Shown here: piece by piece, positions 11,340-22,876 of the stretch
Layout of the letters: each line of letters starts with the position of its first letter
Numbering within the stretch: position 1 is the first letter of the stretch
NCBI GenBank assembly: GCA_946800325.1
Contig: OX326959.1
Coordinates: 8,762,501-8,826,500 of the forward strand
Origin: Luzula sylvatica
Taxonomy: Eukaryota; Streptophyta; Magnoliopsida; Poales; Juncaceae
Length of the DNA: 64,000 nt
Reading direction: 5' to 3'
The notes under the pieces: model-generated
What the model saw: the letters and a program-made list of their open reading frames with translations, nothing else
Database searches by the model: none
Told to the model about the DNA's origin: nothing
Position numbers and translations under genes: made by a program

Positions 11340-14230
11340 ATTCCAAATTTAGAAAGGGTAAATATGATATTTTGTAATTTTCAAAAGGTAAATATGATCC
11401 ATACTTTAGAAGAATAAATATGATATTTCCGGATATTATTTGGGTCGAAATGATATTTCCAGATCTTACAAGAGCAAATATGATATTTTGTATTTTTGAA
11501 AGGTAAATATGATACATATTTTTAGAAGGATGACTATGATATTTCCATATATTATTAGGGTCAAAATGATATTTCCGGATTTTTACTAGGGTAAATATGA
11601 TATTTTGTATTTGTAGAAGGGTAAATATGATATCTTAGGTTTATAAAAGAATAAATATGATATGATATTTGCATGTTATACCAAGGGAAGATTTCTAATT
11701 GCATCAATTCAAACAAATTTGTCCTAAACTTTCATATTTTAACGTATTTATTTTCTTCAATTTCCTTTCTAAGCCAATAAATATGATATTCAGGTTAAGG
11801 GTATAAATAAAATATTTCAGATTTTTAAAAGGGTTAATATGACATTTGTCAAAAAAAATCAATAATCGAGCATCTTGATTAAGAAGATAGTCATCGACAA
11901 GCTGATCAGAGTGGCTAGGTCTCGAATATATAATCGGTACGAGAAGTGGCATGTTTAACCAAACCAAGGTTCAGTTAAACCTCAAATTAGTCCTAGATTA
12001 ATTCAATAAAAATGAAATTGCTATAATAGTTTGGTTTTATTTTGTTTCTTTGTTTCAACGAAAAGAGACTATTATTTTGTAAGAATTTGGTTAGTTTATA
12101 TGAATATGACGAATTATTATAAGGTCGGGTAAAAGTGAACAATAGCCAAGGACCGTAATTATCTGAATGCATTTTTCTTTTTGTTTCTATTATTATTATT
12201 TTTTTTGATATTTTTTTCAATAATCAGAAAAATAGGTTTCAAAAAACTTACCTTAATGCCAACACAACCATCAACATCGAGAGTAGACTCTCGGAAAAAG
12301 TTTTCGACAATGCCTCGAGGCAATTATCCGCAGTTCCAATTATTCCAAACAAACTGCAATTCATGTATAATAAAATCAGTTTTATTTTTAATTATTTTTG
12401 TCAACTTTTAGAAACTAATTTACCTGGGATATTCTTCCATTTCATTATTATCACTCTTAATTGTCCGAGTTGGTCACTCTCAGTTTTTTAATTATTTCAT
12501 CACATTGTTTGTAAAAACAATACCATTACGAAAATTAGGTTATTGACTGTTTAATTGACCAACATAGTCTCTTTCATTTTATTTGTACTCAAATTATAAC
12601 AATTTTTTTTTATTTATAATGATTTTATTTAATTAATTATTGCCTTCTCGAAAATTTCTGATTTCTAATTGATGTAAATATAATATTTTGCATTTTTACA
12701 AGGGTAAATAATAAATATGATAGTTCAGGGTTTTTTAAGGGTAAATGTGATATTTCTAGATTTATCCAAAGGTAAATATAATACTTTCATATTCTGAAAG
12801 GGTAAATATGATATTTTGTATTTTTTGGAGGGTAAATGTGATATTTCAGGTTTTTAAAAGGGTAAATATTGATATTTCTAGATTTTTATAAGGGTAAAAT
12901 AGCATACTTCCATAATCTGAAAATTATCGTACTTTTGAGCTTGATGATTTTTTTAATTTAATTACTGCCTTCTCGAAAATTTCTGATTTCTAATGGATGT
13001 AAATATGATATTTTGCATTTTTTACAAGGGCAAGTATGATATTTCAGGTTTTTTAAAAGGGTAAATATGATATTTATAGATTTATCCAAGGATAAAAATA
13101 ATACTTCCATATTCTGGAAGGGTAAATACTAAATATGATATTTTGTATTTTTTTTGTGTAAATGTGATAATTCAGGTTTTTAAAAGAGTAAATATTGATA
13201 TTTTTAGATTGTTATAAGGCTAAAATAGCATACTTCCATATTCTAGAAGGGTAAATATCAAATATGATATTTTGTTACATAAATGTTGGCCTTTTTAATG
13301 ATTTCAAAAAAATCTGAAAACACAAAAAATTATCGTACTTTCGAGCTTAATGATTTTTTTTATTTAATTATTGCCTTCTCGAAAATTTCTGATTTCTAAT
13401 TGATGTAAATATAATATTTTGCATTTTTACAAGGGTAAATAATAAATATGATAGTTCGGGGTTTTTTAAGGGTAAATGTGATATTTCTAGATTAATCCAA
13501 GGGTAAATATAATACTTTCATATTCTGGAAGGGTAAATATGATGTTTTGTATTTTTTGGAGGGTAAATGTTATATTTCAGGTTTTTAAAAGGGTAAATAC
13601 TGATATTTCTAGATTTTTATAAGGGTAAAATAGCATACTTCCATAATCTGAAAATTATCGTACTTTTGAGCTTAATGTTTTTTTCTTAATTTAATTACTG
13701 CCTTCTCGAAAATTTCTGATTTCTAATGGATGTAAATATGATATTTTGCATTTTTTACAAGGGCAAGTATGATATTTCAGGTTTTTTAAAATGGTAAATG
13801 TGATATTTATAGATTTATCCAAGGGTAAATATAATACTTCCATATTCTGGAAGGGTAAATACTAAATATGATATTTTGTATTTTTTTTAGTGTAAATGTG
13901 ATAATTCAGGTTTTTAAAAGGGTAAATATAATAATAAATACAAGGGCAGTTATGATATTTTTAGTTTTTTTACAAGGATAAATAATAAATATTACACTTC
14001 CAAATTTTGGAAGGGTAGGTATGATATTTTTGAAGTTAATTATTGGCCATTTTGAAACGTTGAAATTTTGGTAAATACGATAAGGGTAAATATGATATTT
14101 CAGATTTTGAAAATGGTAAATTTTATATTTCAGATATTCATAAGGTTAAATATGATATTTTCAGATTTTTACAAGGGTAGGTACCATATTTCCAGATTTT
14201 CGAAGTGCAAATATGATATTTTGTCAAAAT
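11340..14230 (+). repeat. GGTAAATATGATATT minisatellite inside the Helitron
   Basis: Dozens of degenerate units built on GGGTAAATATGATATTT with variable T-rich spacers (about 25-45 bp per unit). From about 12640 a longer block is duplicated: the phrase TGCCTTCTCGAAAATTTCTG occurs near 12641, 12967, 13373 and 13700, giving a period of about 730 bp made of two half-blocks. There is a non-repetitive gap near 11880-12640. No coding function is apparent. Confidence 0.85.
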
Positions 14231-15844
14231 GGTCCAACAAGTATTCTTAAAACTATTGTTAATTAATAGAATTGCTTTTTTCTATTTTTTATGTCTAAGC
14301 AATTAACAGATAACAGTTTAGAAACATACTTGCCAATGAGGAAGAAAATAATTAACAATAAATTACTCATATTAATTGAGAGAGGCAATTAATTGGTTTT
14401 CAACTTGTCAATTTTCAAAATTGGATTACGATTATAATTATGTATTACGATTATAATTGTGTTTTAGAACTGAATTAGGATTACAATTTTCTAAACTGGA
14501 TTCTAATCAAGGAAAGGGTTATTGTGCTTGTGACCCAATAGTCTATTCATTTTTTTTACTCTTCGCTGGAATCCGTGATAGATCAGAGATATAACAAAGA
14601 CGGCCCAAGCTGAGCAAAACAGTATCTTCGCGAAACCCCGAAGGATATCGAAGCGAGTATGACAGAAAAGACGAGTTTAATTAGTAAATTAATAATTTTG
14701 TTTTCTTATTGTTACAACATAATATACTGACAATCAAATTGTGTGGACGTCTAAGATCATGTTCTTAAGGCAAGATAAATAAATGTTTACATGACTATGT
14801 TCTTCAAGGTATATGCAAACAAAACATTAATATTTGTCTCATGAAATCATGTTTTTCAACGTATAGGAAACAAAGTATTAATATTTGCCCCACGATTTCA
14901 AGGTATTATTTTTTTTAAACAAAATTGCGCTCAATCCCCAAAAAGAGGGTTCAAAATATCAGCTCCTTTGGAATTATTAGGATTGGAGGATAATTGTAGA
15001 ATTATCATGTATGTTGAGATTTATAATTAAGGTATCTGAATTATTAACATTGTAATTACTATTATTTGAAGTTTTTCCATCAATTTTTTTATAATCCTAA
15101 TTTCAGTTTCGTTTACAATTGGACTTTTGAAGGTTATATTGTGATAACTTCAGTATTCCATTTTTTTGGTATGTTAGTTGTGAAAAATAGAAAAATATTA
15201 TATCAATACAAAATCTATCGAGTCATATAATTTTACAATTCTTAAATTAAAATCTTTTTAATTATCATAAATTAGTAAATAATAAATTAATTTAATCTGT
15301 GTACATAAATAAAATTAATATTCTGTCCATGTATAAATTGTCCAATTGTATCAATGAACTAATTAATTAATACCATTTTCATGTATTTGCTACATCATAT
15401 AAATGAACTAATTAATACCATTTTCATGTATTTGCTAATTTGAAAATAAAAATGATCAAAAAATAATAATTAAATTAATATTCTGTCCATGTATAAATTG
15501 TCTTGTTAATTATCATATATTAGTAATTAGTTGATTAAAATGAGGAACCGGCATGTACATAAATAACCCTAATGAATTAGTTATAGAAAAGTGCATTGAT
15601 AAAAAATGATATATGAACAAAACACAATTATGTAATTACAAATATAATACTTATTTTAATAATTTCTGGATCAACTAGCACATATCTGTATTTGTTTATC
15701 ATAACAATAAAATATTATTACATTTAAATTGAATTGAGATACAATAATAGAAAATATGATGTAGTTATTAATAAAAACAAAAAATAATGTTAAATGAAAT
15801 ATTAAATAATTAATCAAATTAAACTCCTATAGATAAGGATTAGC
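14231..15844. other. Helitron 3' interior
   Basis: AT-rich, no coding signal. A block containing CTGTCCATGTATAAATTGTC occurs twice (about 15324 and 15482), and a phrase ending TACCATTTTCATGTATTTGC is duplicated near 15370-15435. Confidence 0.5.
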
Positions 15845-15872
15845 ACGTGCGAAGCACGTTATGAGAACTAGT

Positions 15873-16060
15873 TCTTTTTAAATAATCTAAATGGTGACTT
15901 GACTCATATTTACTCATTTTTGGATAATCTAAATGGTGATTTGACCCATATTAGTTTTTTTTGGATAATCAAAATGGTGACTGGGCCCGTATTAACTTTT
16001 TTTTTTGATAATATAAGTCGTGACTTGGTCCATATTTATTCTTTTTGAAAGCACAATATT
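15873..16060 (+). repeat. Tandem repeat array, Helitron target site
   Basis: Four to five degenerate copies of a 40-50-bp unit (ATAATCTAAATGGTGACTTG, then CCATATTA and a T-run). One further unit lies left of the Helitron at 8572-8601, so the element split this array. Confidence 0.75.
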
Positions 16061-16889
16061 TCACAACACATATTCTCCGCCCAACGGCGGTGGAATAAGT
16101 TGGGGATAACTCAATTTATTCTCTAATTTTTTGTCAAACAACATGCGAATTATAGGATAAAAAAAATTAACATAAAAAATAACTAAGTAAGCTATAAATT
16201 TGTCCCATCTAAAATGAGTGATAGACTAATCTCAATACTTGATCTCGAAAATACCCTCAATTAATAGATTTTTTACTTTATCTCTTTCAACGTCTCTACT
16301 TTTTTTTTTTATCTCTGAGACAACTCATTTTCTACAACATACATTCTCCATTTGTCTTTCTTTTCTTATTATAAACATTTGTTTTATTTTTCTTTAAATT
16401 TTAAAGAATCCAATTTTATTTTATTGATTCGTATCTAGCCTAAATTTTCGGCGCGGCGAAATTATTATCGTTAATATTTTTACTGACTTGTAGGTTCTAT
16501 ACATAAATCGTTGCGACTGAAATAAATAAATCTGTAATTGTTGTTGAGTTAGTAACGGTTAAGTAAGCGCAATTTTTTTATCGTATGTTTTTATGAACTT
16601 ATAAAAGTAATAACAATGTTTCATCAAAAAAAATTTGAATATTAGAAATAAATTTTTAAAATACTGTTTATAATTCAGGAGTAAAATAGTATTCATATAT
16701 TTTCATCAAAATATTTCATCAAAATAGTGTTTATATATTTTCGAAAATAAAGAAATAAAATAAATAAAGAAATAAACGAGAAATGAGATAGAGTGAACAT
16801 TAACAATAATTGAGGGATTAAAATTGATATTTTTGCAAAAAATATGCCGGTGAAATAGGACTTGAATAAATTATGTGACCGCTCCACAC
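16061..16889. other. Intergenic, no gene seen
   Basis: AT-rich, with a small hairpin (CCGCCCAACGGCGG) near 16079. No supported gene. Confidence 0.35.
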
Positions 16890-17037
16890 CTGTGTTGTAC
16901 GGAAACGCCGATACGGCGATACGGCAACGCGTATCGGATACGACGATACGATAATTTAACATATGATTTAAGATACGATACGGATACGACAATACGGATA
17001 AACTCGGTTTTTTTTTGAAGTATCCGCGCAACATAAG
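16890..17037. mobile_element. 148-bp hAT-type MITE
   Basis: The ends are CTGTGTTGTACGGA and, on the opposite strand, CTTATGTTGCGCGGATAC. The flanking 8-bp direct repeat is CTCCACAC (16882-16889 and 17038-17045). The interior is rich in CGATACGG repeats, as in the larger relative at 410-1468. It is far too short to encode transposase. Confidence 0.85.
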
Positions 17038-17045
17038 CTCCACAC

Positions 17046-18746
17046 AGATTTCCTGACCAAGTAATAATTATAATTCATTCTGTAGAACATGTTCATTGTA
17101 CTTTTCATGGACCAGAACTACGTATGTTTTTTATTTGTCTTTGGTTCCTGCTTTCTTACAGACCGGGTTTATTGACATTGTATGTTCTTTATGACTTTAT
17201 CTTGTCTCGTCTCCATTTCAAATAACTGGAGATCTTTGCTCCTACATTTTTAGTAATTTATTCAAGTTAAATAAATTATAACTGGTATAAATATTTTATA
17301 GATTGTTCCAGTCTTAACTATTTACAATATATATAGTAATAATATAGTTTAAAGAGAAAATAAATTTTAGCATCTGCATTTCTTTATTTTAATATATAGT
17401 AATAAAATTTAGCATCTATAATACAAGTTGCATACTATTTCTCTGACTGATTTTATTAACTTGCCAAATATATTAAATTTTCTCAGCAGGTATATATTTA
17501 CTTTGCTTTCTTCCAAATCCCTGCAAGCTGCAGGGCTCCCTGCATTTTATCAAAAATAATAATAATAATATAAACTCATTTGGCCAGCATGTTCATAATG
17601 CAACTGCCTATTATTTTTGTGCACCTTTTTTTTTTATGGATTTGATGTACCTTTCTATAGTTCAATTTAATTGTGATTTAGAATAAGATCCATTTTTTTT
17701 TTACTTATTTCGAAGTTCTGGTCAAATTTCTCAACTTGAGTTTCAGATTTTGTCAAAACTAAACTGAACTGTCAAATTTCTCAACATAGTGAGAATTAAT
17801 CCTACTAATACAATTTACAAACACTTTTCTCAAATCTGCTGATGCCACGTCATCTTTCCATCCCATTCGGATTTGAAAATCACGCTTAACCCTAATAAAT
17901 CTCGTCACGTCCCTTCCTCAAATCTTTATTATGCCCCTCTTCGTCATCGCTACCCGAGCACCAAATCTCATAGCCAGTCACTTCTCCGACACCAAATCTC
18001 ACGCAAAAAACCAGTGATTCTTCCTCCGATTACGTCGGCCTCAAAATATCCGAAACTCACTCAAAGGTCGGATGAATCGCTCACCACAGCGAAGAACTGC
18101 AAACCTTCTTCCACGGGACCACGAGTCTCACGCAAATCTTCCAAATCTCGAATTGCCCAAATCTTGAAATCTCATGGAATCCTTCGCTGCCCAAATCGGA
18201 CGCAACCTTCGGTTTGATTCTATCTAAAATCGCCAAAATTTAGATCAATTTGACTGCATTTGTTTCCATCTGAAGTTGGAAGTTTTTCTTTCAAAATCTT
18301 ATCGTACGAGGTTTTCCATCTGAAGAAAATACAACATTGGTATTTTTGAAGAAATTTAGAATGTGAAAGTTATTGCTTCAATTTTGTGCGACAACTTGTA
18401 AATTACGAAAGTAATGAAAGTAATACAGTGTATTAAAAAAGTATAGCATATAACGGTTTAGTATGATTAATTTGGATTAATATACTTGTTTTAATCCAAA
18501 TATATTATTTATTATTTTTTGAAGCACGCAAAAGCGGTAGCAACGGATTATTTCAGGTTTACCGTCAATTAAGATTGTTATTTAATTTGGGCTAGTTAGG
18601 ATCGTTGAAATCTGAAATTAAGTTAGTCTAGGCTTAGGGTTTGAAGGTAAGTAAAATGAGTCCGGCCCGTTATAAGGCCCAGTTTATTGGGTTATTTATT
18701 GGATAATTATACCGTCCACTCAAATTCTCCCCCAACATCTTATATA
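17046..18746. other. Intergenic, unassigned
   Basis: Mostly AT-rich. Positions about 17830-18240 are more GC-rich and contain a 114-codon plus-strand frame with many Ser, Lys and Arg and no recognisable domain; it could be a decayed exon or 5' leader. A GGCCCGTTATAAGGCCCA stretch near 18663 resembles site II promoter elements, but no gene follows within reach. Confidence 0.3.
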
Positions 18747-18918
18747 TAACAAATTAACAATTAATTAACATGATAATTAAAAAAAAATACTCCATTAACG
18801 ACTAATTAATATTGATTAAAAGTTATTAATTCATATGTATTTTAATTATATATCAATTAATCGGTAATGAAGTGTATTTTTGTTAATTATCATGTTAATT
18901 AATTATTAATTGTTGATA
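18747..18918. mobile_element. Fold-back MITE (about 85-bp arms)
   Basis: The segment is nearly one long inverted repeat centred on CATATG (18832-18837). The left arm (AACAATTAATTAACATGATAA) is mirrored on the right around 18880-18912. TA dinucleotides flank both ends, which would suit a Stowaway-type element. The transcript would form a long hairpin. Confidence 0.6.
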
Positions 18919-19067
18919 CAGAAAGTGGTGGGAGTAATTTCAGGGGCACCATATATGGTCTCTTATTTATTTATTTTAGGTCCCGTGAAAAAAGAAGGTA
19001 CAACAGTAAAGAAGGATGAAAAAAATAAATTAGTACATACATGTAAAAGACATGAAATGGGATAAGA

Positions 19068-19119
19068 ATATCACAACATTGGCATTGTGAACCTTTTACA
19101 GTTCCAGGTTCTATAAATA
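19068..19119 (+). promoter_or_regulatory. Promoter of MIR2275-like cluster 1
   Basis: A TATAAATA box (19112-19119) lies about 125 bp before the first hairpin. Upstream, ATATCACAACATTGGCATTG (19068-19087) resembles the sequence at the same relative position before the second cluster (31476-31495), suggesting a shared promoter element. Confidence 0.55.
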
Positions 19120-19242
19120 TTTTGGGAGTTCTCATATTTGTTGAGAAGTATTATATTTTTTTGTTGATGTTTATTTCCAATGAAACCACAATTTTGAAAG
19201 TGAGATGAGTAGATAACAAAGATTGAGATGTAGGGATTCTAA

Positions 19243-19326
19243 AATGAGAGTTGGATGAAGTTGAATTCGTTGGTATGCAATATTTGTAGCGGCGCGAATT
19301 CAATTTCCTCCAATATCTCATATTCG
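19243..19326 (+). ncRNA. MIR2275: MIR2275-like hairpin 1a
   Basis: The 5' arm (ATGAGAGTTGGATGAAGTTG...) pairs with the 3' arm from about 19295 over some 30 bp with few mismatches and a loop near 19270-19293. The predicted 22-nt 3p product is 19299-19320 and ends TTTCCTCCAATATCTCA, the conserved tail of miR2275 as I know it from grasses. miR2275 triggers 24-nt phasiRNA production in anthers. The fold is visible; the identity rests on remembered mature sequences. Confidence 0.8.
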
Positions 19327-19364
19327 AATCATCTACACGAAATTGTACGGTTAATCTGATGTAT

Positions 19365-19447
19365 TGAATGTGAGGATTGGAGGAAATCAAATTAGATGTT
19401 TGCCGAGAGTAGGTCGTAATTTGGTTTCCTCTAATATCTCACCTTCG
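19365..19447 (+). ncRNA. MIR2275: MIR2275-like hairpin 1b
   Basis: The 5' arm (GTGAGGATTGGAGGAAATC) pairs with the 3' arm GGTTTCCTCTAATATCTCAC around a loop of about 25 nt. The predicted 22-nt 3p product is 19420-19441, which begins TTTGGTTTCCTC and ends TAATATCTCA. It is the copy closest to the canonical sequence. It lies 38 nt after hairpin 1a and is probably on the same primary transcript. Confidence 0.85.
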
Positions 19448-19499
19448 ACTATGCGTCGGAATTTGCACATAGACAATTTTTTTTTGCATAAACGGAGAT

Positions 19500-19588
19500 T
19501 GAAACTGAGAATTGGAAGAAATTAAATCCATTCGCAATAACGACCCTTCGCATTGTGGGTTTGTTCTCCTCCAAGATCTCATGTTCAA
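19500..19588 (+). ncRNA. MIR2275: MIR2275-like hairpin 1c
   Basis: The 5' arm (ACTGAGAATTGGAAGAAATT) pairs with the 3' arm CTCCTCCAAGATCTCATG. The predicted 3p product is 19560-19581, with the variant tail CTCCTCCAAGATCTCA. It is the most diverged member of this cluster. Confidence 0.7.
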
Positions 19589-19818
19589 TTTATTTGCAAG
19601 TTTCCAAACATGTTACAATTGTGAAGACTGTGATAGAATGTGACGGTACTGAGATTCGCTAAAATCAGTGGCCAGTAACGAAAACTTTTAAAAGTTTTTT
19701 GATTGAAAAATAAATAAATGCTTGAATAAAATATATGGTGAGGTTATGTACATTATTGTTATTTTGAGTAGAATATGAATATGATGGCGTTATTGCAAAA
19801 ACTAACATGACTTAACTA

Positions 19819-20280
19819 AGAGCAATTTGATTTTTTTTTTTTTATCAAATTACTATTATACCTCTATTAATGATGATTGATATTTATTACACTTATCAAT
19901 CAGTGCAATTATCTTTCATAAATATATATTGGCATTGAGAAATGTAAAAATGACATGACTTAATAATAATAATAATAATAATAATAATGGGAAGAAGAAG
20001 ACACTTTTTACATATTCGAAAACTAAATATCATTTTTAGATGAAAATTTAAAATCATGGACATCATTAAGATAAAAAAACAGAATGCATGAATAATTTGA
20101 CTTATTATATTTCTATATTAATTATATTTGATTATTCATAATATTAAAAAAGATACTTTTGCATGATTTTGCATGATTGAGAAAAGATAATAACACTAAT
20201 ATATGAGCGTAATAAATAGCAACCCAAATAAATAGGGACATAAAAGTCATTTGTTAGAATTTTTTTTTTTAAATTGCTCT
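19819..20280. mobile_element. 462-bp TIR MITE (TA target)
   Basis: The left end AGAGCAATTT is inverted exactly at the right end (AAATTGCTCT), each followed inward by a homopolymer-rich stretch, with TA on both sides (19817-19818, 20281-20282). A TA TSD suggests Tc1/mariner-Stowaway, though the TIR is not a classic Stowaway end. It includes an (AAT)n tract at about 19962-19988. No coding potential. Confidence 0.6.
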
Positions 20281-20282
20281 TA

Positions 20283-21299
20283 AGTAAAGCATGCTAGTTC
20301 TTGCAATATCACCACCCTATGAATATATTGTAGCTGCTTAAATGTATACGCAATGCATTTACAATTACATGTGATCATCATATACCATGTTTTGAGTTAT
20401 GCATTTGAATGTTGAAAGAAAATAATATATATGTAGGGTCAGGACCGGCCCCGAGAGTTTGCGTGTCCTAGCTCGAGTTTCTACATTTTTATAAAATATT
20501 GTTAAAATATATTCTTCATAACAAAAACAAGTATTAAACAAAAACTATTTAAGATACTTGTATTTAAAAAAGATCTAAATAATATCTAATCGTTCAATTT
20601 TCATATGTCATATTGCGAATAATTTTCGCTTGATAAATTATCAAACACCAAGTGGAATAAGAAAATTAATTTTAGATAAAAGATAAAATCACAGCAAAAC
20701 AATGAATTGCCTAATCTTAATTTTCTTTTGACATATTTGATCAAATATAATTTATGGAAGATAACATGAATATGAAATGTTGTGGTCTAGTTTGGGATGC
20801 ACAAAAGTTTCAATTCAAATTCAATTTTGGAAATACATATAAAAAACCTGACATATGTTTTATTTGGCATGACATATTGGATGGCAAATGTATAAAAAAA
20901 AGAGAAAAACAATTTGATGAAATGGCATGAAATTTGAATATTCTCCGTTTGCAAAATAACTAGATTTATACAACTATTTCTAACAAAGAAACTAAGTACA
21001 AATTATATGCCCTCTCCAATTGATAAATAAATGGTGTTAAATGTGAATCCCATGACAAAAATATAATTTTTTTTTTGTCTGGGAACGAACTCATGATCTT
21101 GAGGGTCAAATATAAGTTCTATTACCTACTAAACTAACAAAATTATATGATTATTTACCGAACATGTACAATTATATTTGGCGGGACTCGTGATATTTTG
21201 AAATTTAAAAATACTTACAATTCCTATAAATACAACTTAATATCATTTCATTAAAATAGCCCAAAAAGTGAAATTCCGTGGTGTTAATTTTGAGTGAAT
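20283..21299. other. Intergenic, no gene seen
   Basis: AT-rich without coding or repeat structure that I can support. Confidence 0.35.
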
Positions 21300-21840
21300 C
21301 ATTTTTCTGTGTGGTTGATTCTGGTAGTTAATTTTATTTTGTTAATACTTGGGAATGGCGGAGCAGCTTTTCCTGTTGACGTATATTGTGATCAAACACA
21401 TTTACTGTTAAAGCTTTCGAGGAGAAGACTCTCTTATTACGTTCTTTCCAGAAATTCCAGATCGTCGATAGACAAACATTACTCCATCATCAGTTATGGT
21501 CTTTTTCTCCGGGATGGAAGTTACGAAGCCATACACACAGAATGTCCCTGGCCGAAGACAAACCAAAGTCAACAAACAGGGCTGTCCAGACTTGGGCCGA
21601 ACAAGGGCAACTTACAAGAAGATCGAGAACATCCTCGGGCTTGAGCAAATAGAAAACACCCTTCACAATTCGTCCATATCCATTTTTCTAAATTGTCCGC
21701 CGTCAGTATTCAATTTTTTAATGTGAGCCATGCAAAAAACTTCACCTTAATCGGAGCCTTACACTTCCAAAGTTTAATATTCCACAGAGGGACTACGCTC
21801 GGATCACGTAGGACCCGATGAGAAGAAGCCGTGGAGAAGT
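21300..21840 (-). pseudogene. LINE retrotransposon fragment (zf-RVT region)
   Basis: On the minus strand the translation shows LWKCKAPIKVKFFAWLTLKN, then ILTADNLEKW and, after a frameshift, PEDVLDLLVSCPCSAQVW and FWKERNKRVFSSKALTV. These are the C-terminal zinc-binding reverse-transcriptase region of plant non-LTR elements. Stops and frameshifts show decay, and the RT core and poly-A end are absent. The plus-strand frames at 21294-21726 are shadows. Confidence 0.75.
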
Positions 21841-21879
21841 TCACCCCCCGGTGTCCATGTTTGCCCCCAACCCCTCTCT

Positions 21880-22876
21880 TGGAGTGAGACTCAATGGAGA
21901 AGTTATAAAAAGATTTGTATATACACGAAGATTAGTGGAAGCCGCATTGTATTTCTTATAATTATATGTGGACGACATATTAATCGTGAGAAACGATAGT
22001 CGTTTTATTATGAAAGAATTTAGGTGAGGCCACTTATAAATTAGGCGTGAAGATCTATATGATAGATCTAAGAATCTCCTCACTCTAAATCGGAACATGT
22101 ACATCGACAAAATGTTGAAAACGGTTTTCAATACGTAAATCCAAGAAAGGATTTGTCCCATTGTTGAATGGCATAGACTTTTATAAAGCTCCATCTTCGA
22201 CATCGAGCAAGGATAAAATTCAAATGGATAAGATCTATTATTTCTGCCAGGATATGTATGTGGCTCGATATGTCTATATATATATTAATCGTCATATCTC
22301 GCAATCAATGGAATCTCGGAAATTCGCATTGAAAGCGATAAAGATCATCCTTAAATACTTTTAGAAAGGATTAAGGATACATTTCTCATCTATGTTGGTG
22401 TGGAGGACGGATTGGTAATAAAAAGTTATACCAATGGCAGTTTCCAAATATGTACCACGACTTTCGATCATGAAGTGGGTATATGTTTTGCTTAATTGAA
22501 GACACGATTATGTATTACGGAGACGAGTATATTGCGGTTTATGAGCCGCAAAGGAAGCGGTTTGGATCAAGGAGTTCGTGACCAAACTCGGTGTAGTACC
22601 GAGTAAAATATTGGATCATATAGTTGTGTATTGTATGAGATGCAATAGCACAAGCAAAGGAGCCGAGGTCACACTACCGCTCCAATTTTATACTCAGGAA
22701 ATTTCATTTGATCCGCGAAATTTTATGAAGGATGTGATCATAGATATTAGATACCTAACGAAGATTGACACTAGCAGGAACGTACCGGACCTGTTTACAA
22801 GACCGCTCTCTCTAATCAAGCATGATTGTCATGCGAAGACTATAGGTATGAGATACCTAGAGGAGGAAGAGAGTTG
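21880..22876 (+). pseudogene. Degenerate Ty1/Copia pol fragment (RT-RNase H)
   Basis: Scattered across frames are a YVDDILIVRND reverse-transcriptase motif (about 21965), ATYKLGVKIY, KSKKGFVPLLNGI, a VKRILKYL-like segment (about 22340), KLGVVPSKILDHIVVYC, and the terminal VPDLFTRPL plus GMRYLEEEES. Order and content match the C-terminal half of a Copia polyprotein. Many frameshifts and stops show it is dead. Upstream gag, protease and integrase are missing, and a LINE fragment of opposite orientation abuts it. Confidence 0.8.

Larger units (their letters stand above)
8602..15872 (+). mobile_element. Non-autonomous Helitron with captured gene
   Basis: The 5' end reads TCTATCAGTATATTAAAAG after a host A. 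The 3' end has a hairpin (ACGTGC-GAA-GCACGT, 15845-15859) 8 nt before a terminal CTAGT (15868-15872), followed by host T. TC start, subterminal hairpin, CTRRT end and A/T target without duplication are the Helitron hallmarks. Both flanks belong to one tandem repeat (AATCTAAATGGTGACTTG...CCATATTA), so removing 8602-15872 restores a continuous unit, which supports the exact ends. No Rep/helicase frame is present. Cargo comprises a decayed SDN5-like gene (9421-10820) and a minisatellite (11340-14230). Direct duplications near 15320-15500 lie close to the 3' end. Confidence 0.85.

Noticed and set aside
8602..15872. Autonomous Helitron
   Set aside because: No Rep or helicase frame anywhere between the ends.
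17873..18217. 114-codon Ser/Arg-rich frame as a gene
   Set aside because: No domain, no promoter or splice context, composition like a decayed leader; kept only as an unassigned region.
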